A stretch of 64,000 bases of DNA from NCBI RefSeq assembly GCF_002214465.1, contig NZ_CP015101.1:1247013-1311012 (forward strand), written 5' to 3'. A program made the translations under genes and the position numbers. Shown here one piece after another: positions 17,244 through 25,891 of the stretch (positions are counted from its first letter, which is position 1; every line of letters starts with the position of its first letter). Below the pieces are notes generated by a model. It was given only the letters and a program-made list of their open reading frames with translations. It was not told where the DNA came from and ran no database searches. The DNA is from Thermococcus barossii (GTDB taxonomy: Archaea; Methanobacteriota_B; Thermococci; Thermococcales; Thermococcaceae).

Positions 17244-18329
17244 TCAATCCCCAAGGAACTCAAGGGCTTTCTCGCTCTTTTTGTCGAAGAGGACTATCCT
17301 GTCCTCCCGGAGTTTCACCGTCACCGGCTCGCCGAAGCTGAAGTGCTCCCCCTCGGGAGCAAAGACCTTGACAAACGCACCGTTGACCGAGACGGTTACT
17401 ATCTGCTCCCTGCCGAGAGGCTCAAAGGAGTAAACCGTTCCAGCCAGTCCCTCGGCCTTTCCTTTGACGACCTCCGCGTCGTGCGGCCTGAAGCCAAGGA
17501 TCACCTCAGTGACACCCAGCCTCTCTACCGTCTCCCTGTACTGGGCCGGAACCGGAATCACACTCCCGTAAACGTTGAGGTAAGGGCCCTCGATTTCCGC
17601 CTCCACAAAGTTCATGGGCGGACTTCCGAGGAAGCCGCCGACGAACCGGTACTTCGGCCTGTAATAGACGTCGTCGGGAGTCCCGACCTGCAGTATTACT
17701 CCCTCTTTTATCACCGCTATCCTGTCGGCCATTGCCAGGGCCTCCGCCTGATCGTGGGTGACGTAAACGGCCGTGATACCAAGCTCTTTCTGGAGCCTCT
17801 TGAGCTCGGCCCTGACCTCAAGCCTCAGGAGAGCGTCGAGGTTGCTGAGGGGCTCGTCGAGGAGCAACACATCGGGTTCCTTGACCAGCGCCCTCGCTAT
17901 GGCCACACGCTGCTGCTGACCGCCGCTCAGCTGCCACGGATAGCGGTCGAGGAGGTTCTCTATCCTGAGCATCTCGGCCACTTCCCTGACTTTTCTGGCT
18001 ATTTCGTCCTTTGGTGCCTTTCTCAGCTCAAGGGGAAAGGCTATGTTGTCGAAGACCTTCATATGGGGATAGAGCGCCCAGTTCTGAAAAACCAGGCCAA
18101 CGTTCCTGTCCTTCGGCGGGACATCGGTAACGTCCCTGCCGTCGAAATAAATCCGACCGCTCGTCGGCCTGTAGATTCCGGCTATCGTGTAGAGGAGCGT
18201 TGACTTCCCGCTTCCGGAGGGACCAAGGAGGGCCATGAACTCCTTATCGGATATCTCCAGGCTCACCCGTTTGAGGGCCTCAAAGTCGCCGAACCTCTTT
18301 GTGATGCTGTCGAGGGTAACCCTAACCAT
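17244..18329 (-). CDS. CUT1 sugar-type ABC importer ATPase (MalK/UgpC family)
   Basis: 361 residues: Walker A GPSGSGKSTL, Q-loop LVFQNWALYPHMKVFDN, signature LSGGQQQRVAIARAL, Walker B LLLDEPLSNLDA and H-loop VTHDQAEALAMADR. A C-terminal regulatory OB/TOBE region follows from ~240. This is the shared-ATPase type used with MalF/MalG-like permeases. ATG 18329, preceded by GAGGTGGTTGGA, is chosen over GTG 18338, which lies inside that ribosome binding site. Last gene of the four-gene operon; it stops two bases from the convergent IPCT/DIPPS stop. Confidence 0.9.
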   Translation of the reverse strand: MVRVTLDSITKRFGDFEALKRVSLEISDKEFMALLGPSGSGKSTLLYTIAGIYRPTSGRIYFDGRDVTDVPPKDRNVGLVFQNWALYPHMKVFDNIAFPLELRKAPKDEIARKVREVAEMLRIENLLDRYPWQLSGGQQQRVAIARALVKEPDVLLLDEPLSNLDALLRLEVRAELKRLQKELGITAVYVTHDQAEALAMADRIAVIKEGVILQVGTPDDVYYRPKYRFVGGFLGSPPMNFVEAEIEGPYLNVYGSVIPVPAQYRETVERLGVTEVILGFRPHDAEVVKGKAEGLAGTVYSFEPLGREQIVTVSVNGAFVKVFAPEGEHFSFGEPVTVKLREDRIVLFDKKSEKALEFLGD

Positions 18330-18339
18330 TCCAACCACC

Positions 18340-19209
18340 TCACCCCTTTATTCCACCCGAGTAGCCCTGGAGGAGGAGCTGCTGGGCGGTGATGAAGAAT
18401 ATTATCGTGGGAAGGAGATAGAACGTTCCGGCGGCGGCTATGAGGGGCATGTGGGAGTACTCGGCCTCTATGTTGGCCTCTATGAAGGTTGCGAGCGTGG
18501 GATAAACCAGGAAGGTTCTTACGTAGATTATGTCCTGCCAGCCGGCCAGGAATGCGAAGAGAGCAACGGCCAGTATTCCGGGCTTTATCAGCGGAAGCAT
18601 TATCTTCCTCCAGACCGTTATCCGGGAGGCCCCGTCTATGATGCCGGACCATTCAAACTCCCATGGTATCGTGTCAAAGAAGCCCTTCATGAGCCAGATT
18701 GACATGGGTATCTCAAGTGCCGCCCGGGCGAGTATGACGTATGCGAAGGAGTAGAGTCCGACGACCTCGTAGTTCTGGGGGAAAGTAAGGCGGTAGAGGA
18801 GGTAGACGCCGACTATCAGGGCAACGCCTGGAAAGGCATGAAGGACAAGGAGGAGAACCATCATGGTCTTTCTTCCGCGGAAGTCTATCCTTGAGAGGGA
18901 GTATCCGGCGAGGGCACTTACCCCGGTTACCACCCCGGCGACGCCGAGAGCCACTACGAGCGTGTTAAGGGTTATGCGCCATATGTTGACCCTTATTCCA
19001 CCTGTGGTGGCTATTTTTCCCTGGAAGAGGTTTATCCAGTTCTCAAGCGTTGGATGGAATGAGCCGGGATCGAGGTTGGTAACCATCTCCGTGCTGAAGC
19101 TCGAAAGAACGAGAAGGAAAAAGCCCAGAATGAGCGGGAGGCTCGCGAGGAGGAGGGCGAGGACTATGAGCCGCTCGTACCTCTTGGGTCTCGTTTCCAC
19201 GTCCCTCAT
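18340..19209 (-). CDS. ABC importer permease, MalG-like
   Basis: 289 residues, six predicted membrane helices, with the EAA-loop IIDGASRITVWRKIMLPLIKPG that contacts the ATPase. The first residue of the usual EAA triplet is divergent (FEWSGIIDGA). CUT1 family inner permease that pairs with the gene at 19209-20147, whose stop overlaps this start by one base. The ATPase gene follows 10 bases downstream. The substrate is not determined by this subunit. Confidence 0.88.
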   Translation of the reverse strand: MRDVETRPKRYERLIVLALLLASLPLILGFFLLVLSSFSTEMVTNLDPGSFHPTLENWINLFQGKIATTGGIRVNIWRITLNTLVVALGVAGVVTGVSALAGYSLSRIDFRGRKTMMVLLLVLHAFPGVALIVGVYLLYRLTFPQNYEVVGLYSFAYVILARAALEIPMSIWLMKGFFDTIPWEFEWSGIIDGASRITVWRKIMLPLIKPGILAVALFAFLAGWQDIIYVRTFLVYPTLATFIEANIEAEYSHMPLIAAAGTFYLLPTIIFFITAQQLLLQGYSGGIKG

Positions 19210-20147
19210 CAGAAGTCCCCCCGGGGCCTTTTCATCATCCTCTCAAACTTGAGAACCTTCAGCGTCACGAAGCCGCCGAGGATTCCGATTATGGAGAGTA
19301 TGACCGCAGCGGCAGCGGCCAGTCCCTGATCCTGCTCTCCCCTGCCGAAGGCCGTGTTGAATACGTAGAGTGCCAGTGTAGTGCCGTAGTCCCTGTTGAC
19401 GAGGTCCCACTGGACGAGCAGGAAGAGGTGCGGGTATGTGGTCAGCAGACTGAGGAACTGCCACGTCAGGACGTAGAGGAGGTGCCACTTTATCATTGGA
19501 ATCAGAATCCTCCTCGATATCTGCCATGATGACGCACCATCAACCCTTGCGGCTATGACGAGTTCCCTGGGTATCTGATTCAAAGCCGAGGTGAAGACTA
19601 TCATTCCAAAGCTCACACCCACCAAACCGTTGACGAAGATTATCACGCTCCACGCTCCCCAAGGGGTTACCTGCCCCCAGGGAATCGGCTCGGAAATCGC
19701 ACCCAGACTCATAAGGATGGAGTTCAGCGTTCCAATCTCACTCCCGTGGAAGAAGTAATACCAGACGAGGCTGTAAACCGCTATCGGCGACATCCTCGGG
19801 AGGAGCCAGAGGAGTCTGTACGAAGATGCGGGCCTCTCGTTGATGAAAAATGTCGCGAGGGCCAGTGCAAGGCCGCCAAATACGTTTATCATGAGGGTTA
19901 TGCCAACAAAGACGAGGGTTGTCAGAATCACGGCTTTAAACGTCGGGTCGTGCTGGAACATGTAAAAAAGCCGCTCGTAGTTGTAGAAGCCGACAAACTC
20001 GGTAAGATACCTGTCAACGTTCCAGTTCCTCATCCTGGTCATGCTTATGTAAACCGTCATGATTAGGGGCACCAAATAGAACAGGAACACCATGAGCACC
20101 ATGGGGGAAAGGAAAAAGGAAAGATCCCTGAGCTTTCCCCGTGCCAT
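19209..20147 (-). CDS. ABC importer permease, MalF-like
   Basis: 312 residues with a first membrane helix directly after MARGKLRDLSFFLSP and five more downstream. The EAA loop is ELVIAARVDGASSWQISRRILIPM. A short MalF-type permease without the extra large periplasmic domain of enteric MalF. It begins nine bases after the binding-protein stop and is followed with a one-base overlap by the MalG-like gene, so the transporter is one transcript. Confidence 0.88.
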   Translation of the reverse strand: MARGKLRDLSFFLSPMVLMVFLFYLVPLIMTVYISMTRMRNWNVDRYLTEFVGFYNYERLFYMFQHDPTFKAVILTTLVFVGITLMINVFGGLALALATFFINERPASSYRLLWLLPRMSPIAVYSLVWYYFFHGSEIGTLNSILMSLGAISEPIPWGQVTPWGAWSVIIFVNGLVGVSFGMIVFTSALNQIPRELVIAARVDGASSWQISRRILIPMIKWHLLYVLTWQFLSLLTTYPHLFLLVQWDLVNRDYGTTLALYVFNTAFGRGEQDQGLAAAAAVILSIIGILGGFVTLKVLKFERMMKRPRGDF

Positions 20148-20156
20148 GACATCACC

Positions 20157-21791
20157 TCATCCCTGCGGGAACTTCCAGTCCTTGGGTATTTCGCCCTGTA
20201 TCTCAACGTTCTGAGCAAGCTCCGGGTCCGCCTTAACCTTCTGGATGATGTAGTTGACCGCCTCCTCAGGGGTCATCTCGCCCCTCAGAACCTTGTCAAC
20301 CGCCTCCTTGAAGATGTCGGCAAGGGCTGGATACTTCGGGTGGGCAGGAGCGAGGTGGGTGTATTCGAGCATGTAGCTGACGTCGGCAAGGAACTGGGCG
20401 TTTATCGGGTTGACGGTGGCCTGGACTATGTCCCTGATGTTGTTCTTAACATCGTCGCTCAGGTCGAGGTTGAGTGCCTTGAGGTCGCTGAGCCACTTCT
20501 CATCTTTGATCAGCTTTGCTGCCTCCTTTCTAACCGGCAGGTGGGCTGAGATGACGCTGTGTATGGCGTTTATGTCCGGGTCGCTGGCCTTGATCAGCAT
20601 CAGAAAGGCCAGCTTGTGGTAGACATCCTTCAGCTCATCGTACTTCGGGTTCAGCTGGCCGGCCTTGGAGTTTATCATCCAGACGAACGGCTGGCTGAGG
20701 GTTACCGGCTTGTCACCCTTCTCACCCGCCGGGAAGAGCGTGTAGTAGAACCACTCCTTCACTTCCTCCGGCTTCAGGCCCCTCGGAGTTCCGTCCTTGG
20801 CGTAGTACTGCTTGGTCTGCCACTCCGTCCAGTACCATGTTCCGCCTATGTCAAAGAGCGTCCTGCCCTCGACTATAGCCGGGTGTATCTGCTTGGCCCA
20901 GTCCCAGCTCATTATGTCTTCCGGAAGGAGGCCATCGCGGGCGAACTTCCACTCAACGTAGAGCCACTTGTAAACGGCCGGAACGTCAACTACGAGCTTT
21001 CCGGTGTTCGGGTCGTAGAGCCTGCCCCCGAAGGCGAAGATGAACTGTATCAGATCCGGATGGGCTGAACCCTTTCTGTGGATAAGACCCCACTCTGCGG
21101 CCCCCTCGTCCTTGGCCTTCTTGGCCCAGTAGTAGACGTCGCTCCACGTGAACTCCCCGTTCTTCACCTTCTCATCGAGGCCGTTGAGCTCGAATCCGAT
21201 CTTTTGGGCCACGTCCCTCCTTATGTAGAGCGGTCTCGCCTCGGTGTCCTGCGGGAGGCCGTAGAGCCTTCCGTTGAACTTGGAGGCCTCGATGAGGGAC
21301 GGATAGAAGTCATCAACAACGCCCTGATAGGCTTTGGCGTAGTCCGTTATGTCGAGTATGTAACCCTCGTCTGCCAGCGTCGGCAGGAAGGCGTAGCTGT
21401 TCACGAAGAAGTCCCCAGCCTGTCCAAGGGGCTGCTTGCTGAGGTACTCCTTGTAAGCATCCTGGAAGGAGGCAACGTAGTGAGTCTCGGTTATAACGAT
21501 CTTAACATTGATCCCGTTGTCGGCCCAGATTTTGTTTATTCTCCTCGCGGCCTCCACTATTCCGTAAACCCTCATGACGCTGTTCGGATCGCCCGAACCC
21601 CACGCAGAGAACTTGACCTCATTAACACCGTTCTGCTCCAGAACCTTTCCTATTTCCACAAGATCCTTTGTGAGGTCCCCGGTAAGCTGAACCTCGGTCT
21701 GAGAAGTCTTTGCCTCTTCACCGCCTATGCAGCCGCTGGCAATTACTCCGAAAATTACCAGTGCAACCAGCCACAGTGCCGCGGCCCTCAT
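20157..21791 (-). CDS. ABC importer solute-binding lipoprotein (CUT1 family), substrate unknown
   Basis: 544 residues from ATG 21791 (GGAGGG eight bases upstream; the GTG at 21800 falls in the binding site itself). Lipoprotein signal MRAAALWLVALVIFGVIASGC, then a family 1 extracellular binding fold with many exposed Trp/Tyr (WYWTEWQTKQYY), typical of sugar or polyol ligands. At 544 residues it is about 100 longer than the usual Thermococcales maltose/trehalose-binding proteins. The operon lies between the two DIP biosynthesis genes, so an inositol-related ligand is possible (inference). First gene of the operon 21791-17244. Confidence 0.88.
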   Translation of the reverse strand: MRAAALWLVALVIFGVIASGCIGGEEAKTSQTEVQLTGDLTKDLVEIGKVLEQNGVNEVKFSAWGSGDPNSVMRVYGIVEAARRINKIWADNGINVKIVITETHYVASFQDAYKEYLSKQPLGQAGDFFVNSYAFLPTLADEGYILDITDYAKAYQGVVDDFYPSLIEASKFNGRLYGLPQDTEARPLYIRRDVAQKIGFELNGLDEKVKNGEFTWSDVYYWAKKAKDEGAAEWGLIHRKGSAHPDLIQFIFAFGGRLYDPNTGKLVVDVPAVYKWLYVEWKFARDGLLPEDIMSWDWAKQIHPAIVEGRTLFDIGGTWYWTEWQTKQYYAKDGTPRGLKPEEVKEWFYYTLFPAGEKGDKPVTLSQPFVWMINSKAGQLNPKYDELKDVYHKLAFLMLIKASDPDINAIHSVISAHLPVRKEAAKLIKDEKWLSDLKALNLDLSDDVKNNIRDIVQATVNPINAQFLADVSYMLEYTHLAPAHPKYPALADIFKEAVDKVLRGEMTPEEAVNYIIQKVKADPELAQNVEIQGEIPKDWKFPQG

Positions 21792-21888
21792 GGCTACCAC
21801 CCTCCAAAGTTTTCAAAAGCGAGCCTCAAAGGGCCCGGAGGGCTTATTTTAGAAAGCGAGCTGATTCCACATTTTATTCAGATTTTGT

Positions 21889-21899
21889 ATTTATAAAAT
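21889..21899 (-). promoter_or_regulatory. Promoter of the embedded ABC importer operon
   Basis: Minus-strand ATTTTATAAAT; the predicted start is near 21868, leaving a long ~77-base leader before the binding-protein ATG. No TATCAC-N5-GTGATA (TGM) sugar-regulon site is seen, which argues against ordinary maltodextrin-type control. Confidence 0.6.
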
Positions 21900-21988
21900 T
21901 TTTGGCAGGGGCCTCCTCGGCTCAGCATTCGGAGCAAATAAGCACAGGGGGTATTCAAAAATCCGTAAAATCGTTTTCCCACCAAAAA

Positions 21989-22015
21989 CTATTTAACCAC
22001 TGTAAAATATCTTAC
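21989..22015 (+). promoter_or_regulatory. MIPS promoter with inverted repeat near start site
   Basis: TATA CTATTTAACC (21989-21998) predicts a start near 22020. Between them, 22002-22015 reads GTAA, AATATC, TTAC, an inverted repeat that shares TCTTACA with the Phr operator at 3812-3835. MIPS belongs to the Phr regulon in T. kodakarensis as I remember it, so this may be a Phr half-site. Confidence 0.5.
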
Positions 22016-22037
22016 ACTAACAAAGGAGGTGGAGAAA

Positions 22038-23186
22038 ATGGTTAAGGTTGTCATACTCGGACAGGGTTATGTCGCCAGCATATTCGCGAGCGGGCTTGAG
22101 AAGATAAAGGCCGGAAAGATGAAACCCTACGGCGTTCCCCTCGCCGATGAGCTCCCGATTAAAATCAAGGACATTGAGATAGTCGGTTCTTACGACGTCG
22201 ACGCCTCCAAGGTCGGCAGGGATCTCTACGATGTTGTCAAAGCCTACGACCCAGAGGCCCCGGAGAGCCTCAGGGGAATAACCATAAGAAAGGGAATCCA
22301 CCTGAGGAGCCTCAGGAACCTTCCGCTTGAGGCAACCGGCCTTGAGGACGAGATGACCCTCAAGGAGGCAGTCGAGCACCTCGTAAACGAGTGGAAGGAG
22401 CTCAAGGCTGAGGTCTTCATAAACGTCTGCACCACCGAGGCCTTCGTGCCCTTCGAGAGCAGGGAGGAGCTTGAGAAAGCCATCGAGGAGGACAACAGGG
22501 ACAGACTCACGGCAACGCAGGTCTACGCCTACGCGATAGCACAGTACGCCAAGGAGGTCGGCGGCGCTGCCTTCGTCAACGCGATTCCGACGCTTATAGC
22601 CAACGATCCAGCATTCGTCGAGCTCGCCAGGGAGAGCAACATGGTTATATTCGGTGACGATGGTGCTACCGGTGCCACTCCGCTCACTGCCGACATACTC
22701 AGCCACCTCGCCCAGAGGAACCGCTACGTTCTCGACATAGCCCAGTTCAACATCGGCGGAAACAACGACTTCCTGGCATTGACCGACAAGGAGAGAAACA
22801 AGAGCAAGGAGTTCACCAAGAGCTCGGTTGTCAAAGAACTGCTCGGCTACGACGCGCCGCACTACATCAAGCCCACCGGCTTCCTTGAGCCCCTCGGCGA
22901 CAAGAAGTTCATAGCGATGCACATCGAGTACATCAGCTTCAACGGCGCCCGCGATGAGCTCGTCATAACCGGCAGGATAAATGACAGTCCGGCTTTAGCT
23001 GGCCTTCTCGTCGACCTCGCGAGGCTCGGAAAGATAGCGATTGAGAAGAAGGCCTTTGGAACCGTCTACGAGGTTAACGCATTCTACATGAAGAACCCTG
23101 GACCGAAGGACAGGCCCAACATACCGCGCATCATAGCCCACGAGAAGATGAGGATGTGGGCCGGACTGGAGCCGCGCTGGTTCTGA
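22038..23186 (+). CDS. myo-Inositol-1-phosphate synthase (MIPS)
   Basis: 382 residues. Converts glucose 6-phosphate to L-myo-inositol 1-phosphate with NAD+, supplying DIP and inositol phospholipids. The Rossmann start VVILGQGYVASIFASGLEKI, the block VFINVCTTEAF, FNIGGNNDFLALTD and the catalytic region FNGARDELVITGRINDSPALAG are conserved. ATG 22038 follows AAAGGAGGTGGAGAAA; a GTG at 22029 is within that site. Divergent from the ABC importer. Locus numbers recalled for T. kodakarensis (TK2278 and TK2279) place it directly next to IPCT/DIPPS, unlike here. Confidence 0.95.
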   Translation: MVKVVILGQGYVASIFASGLEKIKAGKMKPYGVPLADELPIKIKDIEIVGSYDVDASKVGRDLYDVVKAYDPEAPESLRGITIRKGIHLRSLRNLPLEATGLEDEMTLKEAVEHLVNEWKELKAEVFINVCTTEAFVPFESREELEKAIEEDNRDRLTATQVYAYAIAQYAKEVGGAAFVNAIPTLIANDPAFVELARESNMVIFGDDGATGATPLTADILSHLAQRNRYVLDIAQFNIGGNNDFLALTDKERNKSKEFTKSSVVKELLGYDAPHYIKPTGFLEPLGDKKFIAMHIEYISFNGARDELVITGRINDSPALAGLLVDLARLGKIAIEKKAFGTVYEVNAFYMKNPGPKDRPNIPRIIAHEKMRMWAGLEPRWF

Positions 23187-23240
23187 CCTTTTCCAACAAA
23201 CTTTTAATCCCCTTACCCTATTTTTCTCGGAGGGAAGCCG

Positions 23241-23843
23241 ATGAGCTGGAAGAGGGGAGCCTATCCTGAGTTCACTCTTGAGGATGCCGTTGCGGTTCTT
23301 TTCATGCTTCAGAACCCGACGGGAAGAAAGGCTATATCAGAGGTTCTTGACCTCGGCGAAGGGAGTGTTAGGACGCTTTTGAAGAAACTTGCCGCCCTCG
23401 ATGTCATAAGCTCCACCCAGCGCGGGCACTCTCTCAACGAGAGCGGAATGAAGCTCCTTGAAAGGCTCTCAAAGCACTTCTCAGAGGTTCATAAGGTTGG
23501 AGAGGTCGATGGTTACCCCGCCTACGCCATTCTCGTAAAAAGCCCGCCCGAATTCAAGAGCATTGAGCTCAGGGATGAAGCCATAAGGTTCTTTGCAAAG
23601 GGAGCAATGATACTCGTTGTGAAGAACGGAGAGCCCGTCTTCCCCGAGGACGAAAGGCCGCTGAGCGAGACGATGCCCGGGCTTGCGGGGGAAATTAAAG
23701 GGGCGTTCAATCTGGAGGATAATGACCTCGTAGTGGTAACGTGGGCAGAGAAGGAAGCCGACGCCATGAAGAGCGCATATCACGTCGCGCTCACCCTGAA
23801 AGAGGGAGAACTGCCGGAGGAGATAAGGTTCCTTGTGAGGTGA
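23241..23843 (+). CDS. DUF4443 winged-helix protein
   Basis: 200 residues. N-terminal winged helix (residues ~12-75; TLEDAVAVLFMLQ, EGSVRTLLKKLAALDVI, GHSLNESGMKLLERL) joined to a C-terminal DUF4443 domain of unknown function (from ~85: YPAYAILVKSPPEFKSIELRDEAIRFFAKGA in pieces). Probably a regulator, ligand unknown. The start follows GGAGGGAAGCCG, and AACTTTTAATCC near 23199-23210 is the likely TATA. The stop is five bases before pyrF, so it may head the pyrF-PUA-ribL run. Confidence 0.82.
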   Translation: MSWKRGAYPEFTLEDAVAVLFMLQNPTGRKAISEVLDLGEGSVRTLLKKLAALDVISSTQRGHSLNESGMKLLERLSKHFSEVHKVGEVDGYPAYAILVKSPPEFKSIELRDEAIRFFAKGAMILVVKNGEPVFPEDERPLSETMPGLAGEIKGAFNLEDNDLVVVTWAEKEADAMKSAYHVALTLKEGELPEEIRFLVR

Positions 23844-23847
23844 AGCC

Positions 23848-24480
23848 ATGAAGAGACTCATACTTGCCCTTGACGTCTACGAACGTGAGAGGGCCCTGGA
23901 GATAGCGGAATGCACGGCCGATTACCTGTGGGCTGTGAAGGTGAACTGGCCGCTGATAATAGGCTCGGGTTTGGGCATCATCACCGAACTCAGGCAGGTG
24001 ACCGGACTGCCGGTAATAGCAGATCTTAAGCTGGCCGATATTCCGAACACCAACAGGCTCATAGCGAAGAGGGTTTTTGATGCCGGGGCCGACTACATCA
24101 TAGCCCACGGCTTCGTCGGAAGGGACAGCGTCAATGCCATCATGGAGCTTGGGGAGACGATAATCGTCGTCGAGATGAGCCACCCGGGTGCAGAGGAATT
24201 TATCCAACCGGCGACGGATAAGCTGATCGAACTCACCAACGAGCTTGAGCCCTTCGGCGTTATAGCGCCGGCCACGAGGCCGGAGCGCGTTGCATACATA
24301 CGCTCGAAGCTGAAACCCGGAATCAAAATACTCACCCCCGGTGTTGGAGCCCAGGGGGGCAGGGGGGATGAGGTTTTAAAGGCCGGTGCCGATTACGTCA
24401 TCGTGGGCCGCTCTATCTATGCGAGTGAGAATCCAAGGGAAGCCGCGAGAAATCTTCACCAAGAGATAGCGGGGGTGTGA
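23848..24480 (+). CDS. pyrF: Orotidine 5'-phosphate decarboxylase
   Basis: 210-residue TIM-barrel enzyme for the last step of UMP synthesis. Substrate and catalytic residues are visible: LALDVYE, VKVNWPLI, the DLKLADIPNTN catalytic tetrad block, and the phosphate-binding GRSIYASENPREAA. Normal archaeal length. Five bases from the DUF4443 stop, GAGGTGAAGCC as ribosome binding site. The stop overlaps the upstream edge of the PUA gene. In T. kodakarensis this is the marker gene TK2276, a few genes from MIPS as here. Confidence 0.96.
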   Translation: MKRLILALDVYERERALEIAECTADYLWAVKVNWPLIIGSGLGIITELRQVTGLPVIADLKLADIPNTNRLIAKRVFDAGADYIIAHGFVGRDSVNAIMELGETIIVVEMSHPGAEEFIQPATDKLIELTNELEPFGVIAPATRPERVAYIRSKLKPGIKILTPGVGAQGGRGDEVLKAGADYVIVGRSIYASENPREAARNLHQEIAGV

Positions 24481-24482
24481 AG

Positions 24483-25001
24483 ATGGAGCTTAAGGTCAAG
24501 CACCCGCTCAGCAAGAAGGAAGTGAAGGAGATAATAAGGGAGATGAGTGAGATATTCGGCGAGGAGATAGCGGGGAAGATGCTGAGCAAGAAGGACCGCG
24601 TCGAGGTGGCGGAGTTCGATAAGACAACCGAGATACTCCTCGTGAACGGGAAGCCGTTCTTCATACGGAGGAAGGGCCTCATCTTCCCGCTGGTAATCGC
24701 CCTCTACGAGCTATCCAACGAGGAAGACCTGAGGAAGTGGCCGAGAAGGGTGGTGGTCGATGCCGGTGCGGTGCCCTTCATAATAAAGGGCGCCGACGTC
24801 ATGGCCGCCGGGATAACCGATGCCGATGAGGGCATAAGGGAGGGCGACTTCGTCTTCGTGGTTGAGGAGGACTACGGAAGGCCCCTTGCCATAGGCATAG
24901 CACTCATGGACGGAAAGGCGATGAAGGAGAAACCCAAGGGGAAAGCGGTTAAGAACATACACCACGCAAAGGACAGGATCTGGGAACTGACGGTGGGCTG
25001 A
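24483..25001 (+). CDS. PUA-domain RNA-binding protein (MCT-1/Tma20-like)
   Basis: 172 residues. N-terminal DUF1947/pre-PUA region ([38 protein letters not shown]) followed by a PUA domain from ~90 ([41 protein letters not shown]). Eukaryotic relatives MCT-1/Tma20 act in translation re-initiation and ribosome recycling; the archaeal role is inferred. ATG 24483 is preferred over GTG 24477 because the GGGGGTG run stands at the right distance. Two bases downstream of pyrF. Confidence 0.85.
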   Translation: MELKVKHPLSKKEVKEIIREMSEIFGEEIAGKMLSKKDRVEVAEFDKTTEILLVNGKPFFIRRKGLIFPLVIALYELSNEEDLRKWPRRVVVDAGAVPFIIKGADVMAAGITDADEGIREGDFVFVVEEDYGRPLAIGIALMDGKAMKEKPKGKAVKNIHHAKDRIWELTVG

Positions 25002-25002
25002 G

Positions 25003-25461
25003 ATGACAGGAATCGGGGAGGGAAGGAAGAAAATCCGTGTTCTCGTCGGTGGGGTTTTCGACATCCTTCACGTCGGCCACATCCACTTTCTCAGTCAGGC
25101 CAAGGCACTCGGAGATGAACTTGTGGTGATAGTCGCCCACGACGAGACTGTAAGGAGGCAGAAGCGCAGGGAACCGGTGAACAGCGCCGAGGACAGGGCA
25201 GAACTTCTCAGGGCTCTCTCCGTCGTGGACGAAGTCTACATTGGTTCACCTGGAGGAATAGACTACGGGCTTGTCAGGAAAATAGATCCGGACATAGTCG
25301 CGATAGGACCCGACCAGGCCTTCAGCTGCGAGCGCCTCAAGGAGGAGCTGAGGAGGCACGGAATAGAGGCGGACGTGATAAGGATACCATACCTCTACAA
25401 GAGTGACAGGGCGAAGACCAGCAAGATAATCCAGAGGATAATAGAAACGTACTGCGATTGA
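25003..25461 (+). CDS. ribL: FAD synthetase RibL (archaeal)
   Basis: 152-residue cytidylyltransferase-fold enzyme with [15 protein letters not shown] (HxGH nucleotide-binding motif, residues ~16-30) and the C-terminal [12 protein letters not shown], equivalent to the ISSTxI region of the superfamily. Archaeal RibL adenylates FMN to FAD; a glycerol-3-phosphate cytidylyltransferase role would be the alternative for this fold. It starts two bases after the PUA gene stop with GGTGGGCTGAG as ribosome binding site. The first ~10 residues ([10 protein letters not shown]) are a basic extension. Confidence 0.88.
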   Translation: MTGIGEGRKKIRVLVGGVFDILHVGHIHFLSQAKALGDELVVIVAHDETVRRQKRREPVNSAEDRAELLRALSVVDEVYIGSPGGIDYGLVRKIDPDIVAIGPDQAFSCERLKEELRRHGIEADVIRIPYLYKSDRAKTSKIIQRIIETYCD

Positions 25462-25522
25462 TTTTAGCCCTGATTCAAGTCCGCCCGCGGGAGTTGGGGC
25501 CTGATTTTAGCGGATGATTCAA
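25459..25522. repeat. Two copies of a ~20-base element between convergent genes
   Basis: TGATTTTAGC, two bases, TGATTCAA at 25459-25478 and TGATTTTAGC, three bases, TGATTCAA at 25502-25522, 43 bases apart in direct orientation. The first copy begins at the ribL stop codon. The core TTTTAGCGG of copy two recurs beside ftsZ (27973-27981). Role unknown: terminator, binding site or chance. Confidence 0.5.
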
Positions 25523-25549
25523 ACGGTGAATTGAGCTTCTGGATTAACG

Positions 25550-25891
25550 TTAGAGTTTGAATCTCCCCATGTACTCCCGCAGGAACTCCGGGTCCTCCCT
25601 CTTCACGGCACTCATAAGCTCATCGAACTTCTTCTCCCCGAGGGCAAGCTTCAGATAGTAGTACAGGTTGACAGCATCCTCGACGATGACGCTCTGCCTC
25701 CTGCCCTCCTCCCCGTAGAGCTCTATGAGCTTCCTGTTCATATCGAGGCTGATGTAAAGAGTCTTCTGCTTCTTCTCCTTCTTCATGTCCTTGGATTTTG
25801 GTTTCCTGTCCTTTTTTGGCCTCGATGGCCGGGTGAGTTCGTTAACGGAGCCGTCAAAAAGCTTGGGGATTTTATCCTTCGACAATTTCAA
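25550..25891 (-). CDS. Small basic protein with RHH-like C-terminal half, partner of ParA
   Basis: 113 residues. The first ~45 are very rich in Lys and Arg (SRPKKDRKPKSKDMKKEKKQ) and probably unfolded or DNA-binding. The second half starts TLYISLDMNRKLIELYGEE and continues with EDAVNLYYYLKLALG, a strand-helix-helix pattern like ribbon-helix-helix proteins. Its start overlaps the ParA stop by 20 bases, so the two are translationally coupled. This resembles the ParA plus small centromere-binding protein arrangement of partition loci, but the function here is inferred only from layout. Confidence 0.7.
   Translation of the reverse strand: MKLSKDKIPKLFDGSVNELTRPSRPKKDRKPKSKDMKKEKKQKTLYISLDMNRKLIELYGEEGRRQSVIVEDAVNLYYYLKLALGEKKFDELMSAVKREDPEFLREYMGRFKL

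Noticed and set aside
17244-21791. Transposon-borne insertion between the DIP genes
   Set aside because: No transposase, terminal inverted repeats or target duplications are seen at either edge; composition matches the flanks.
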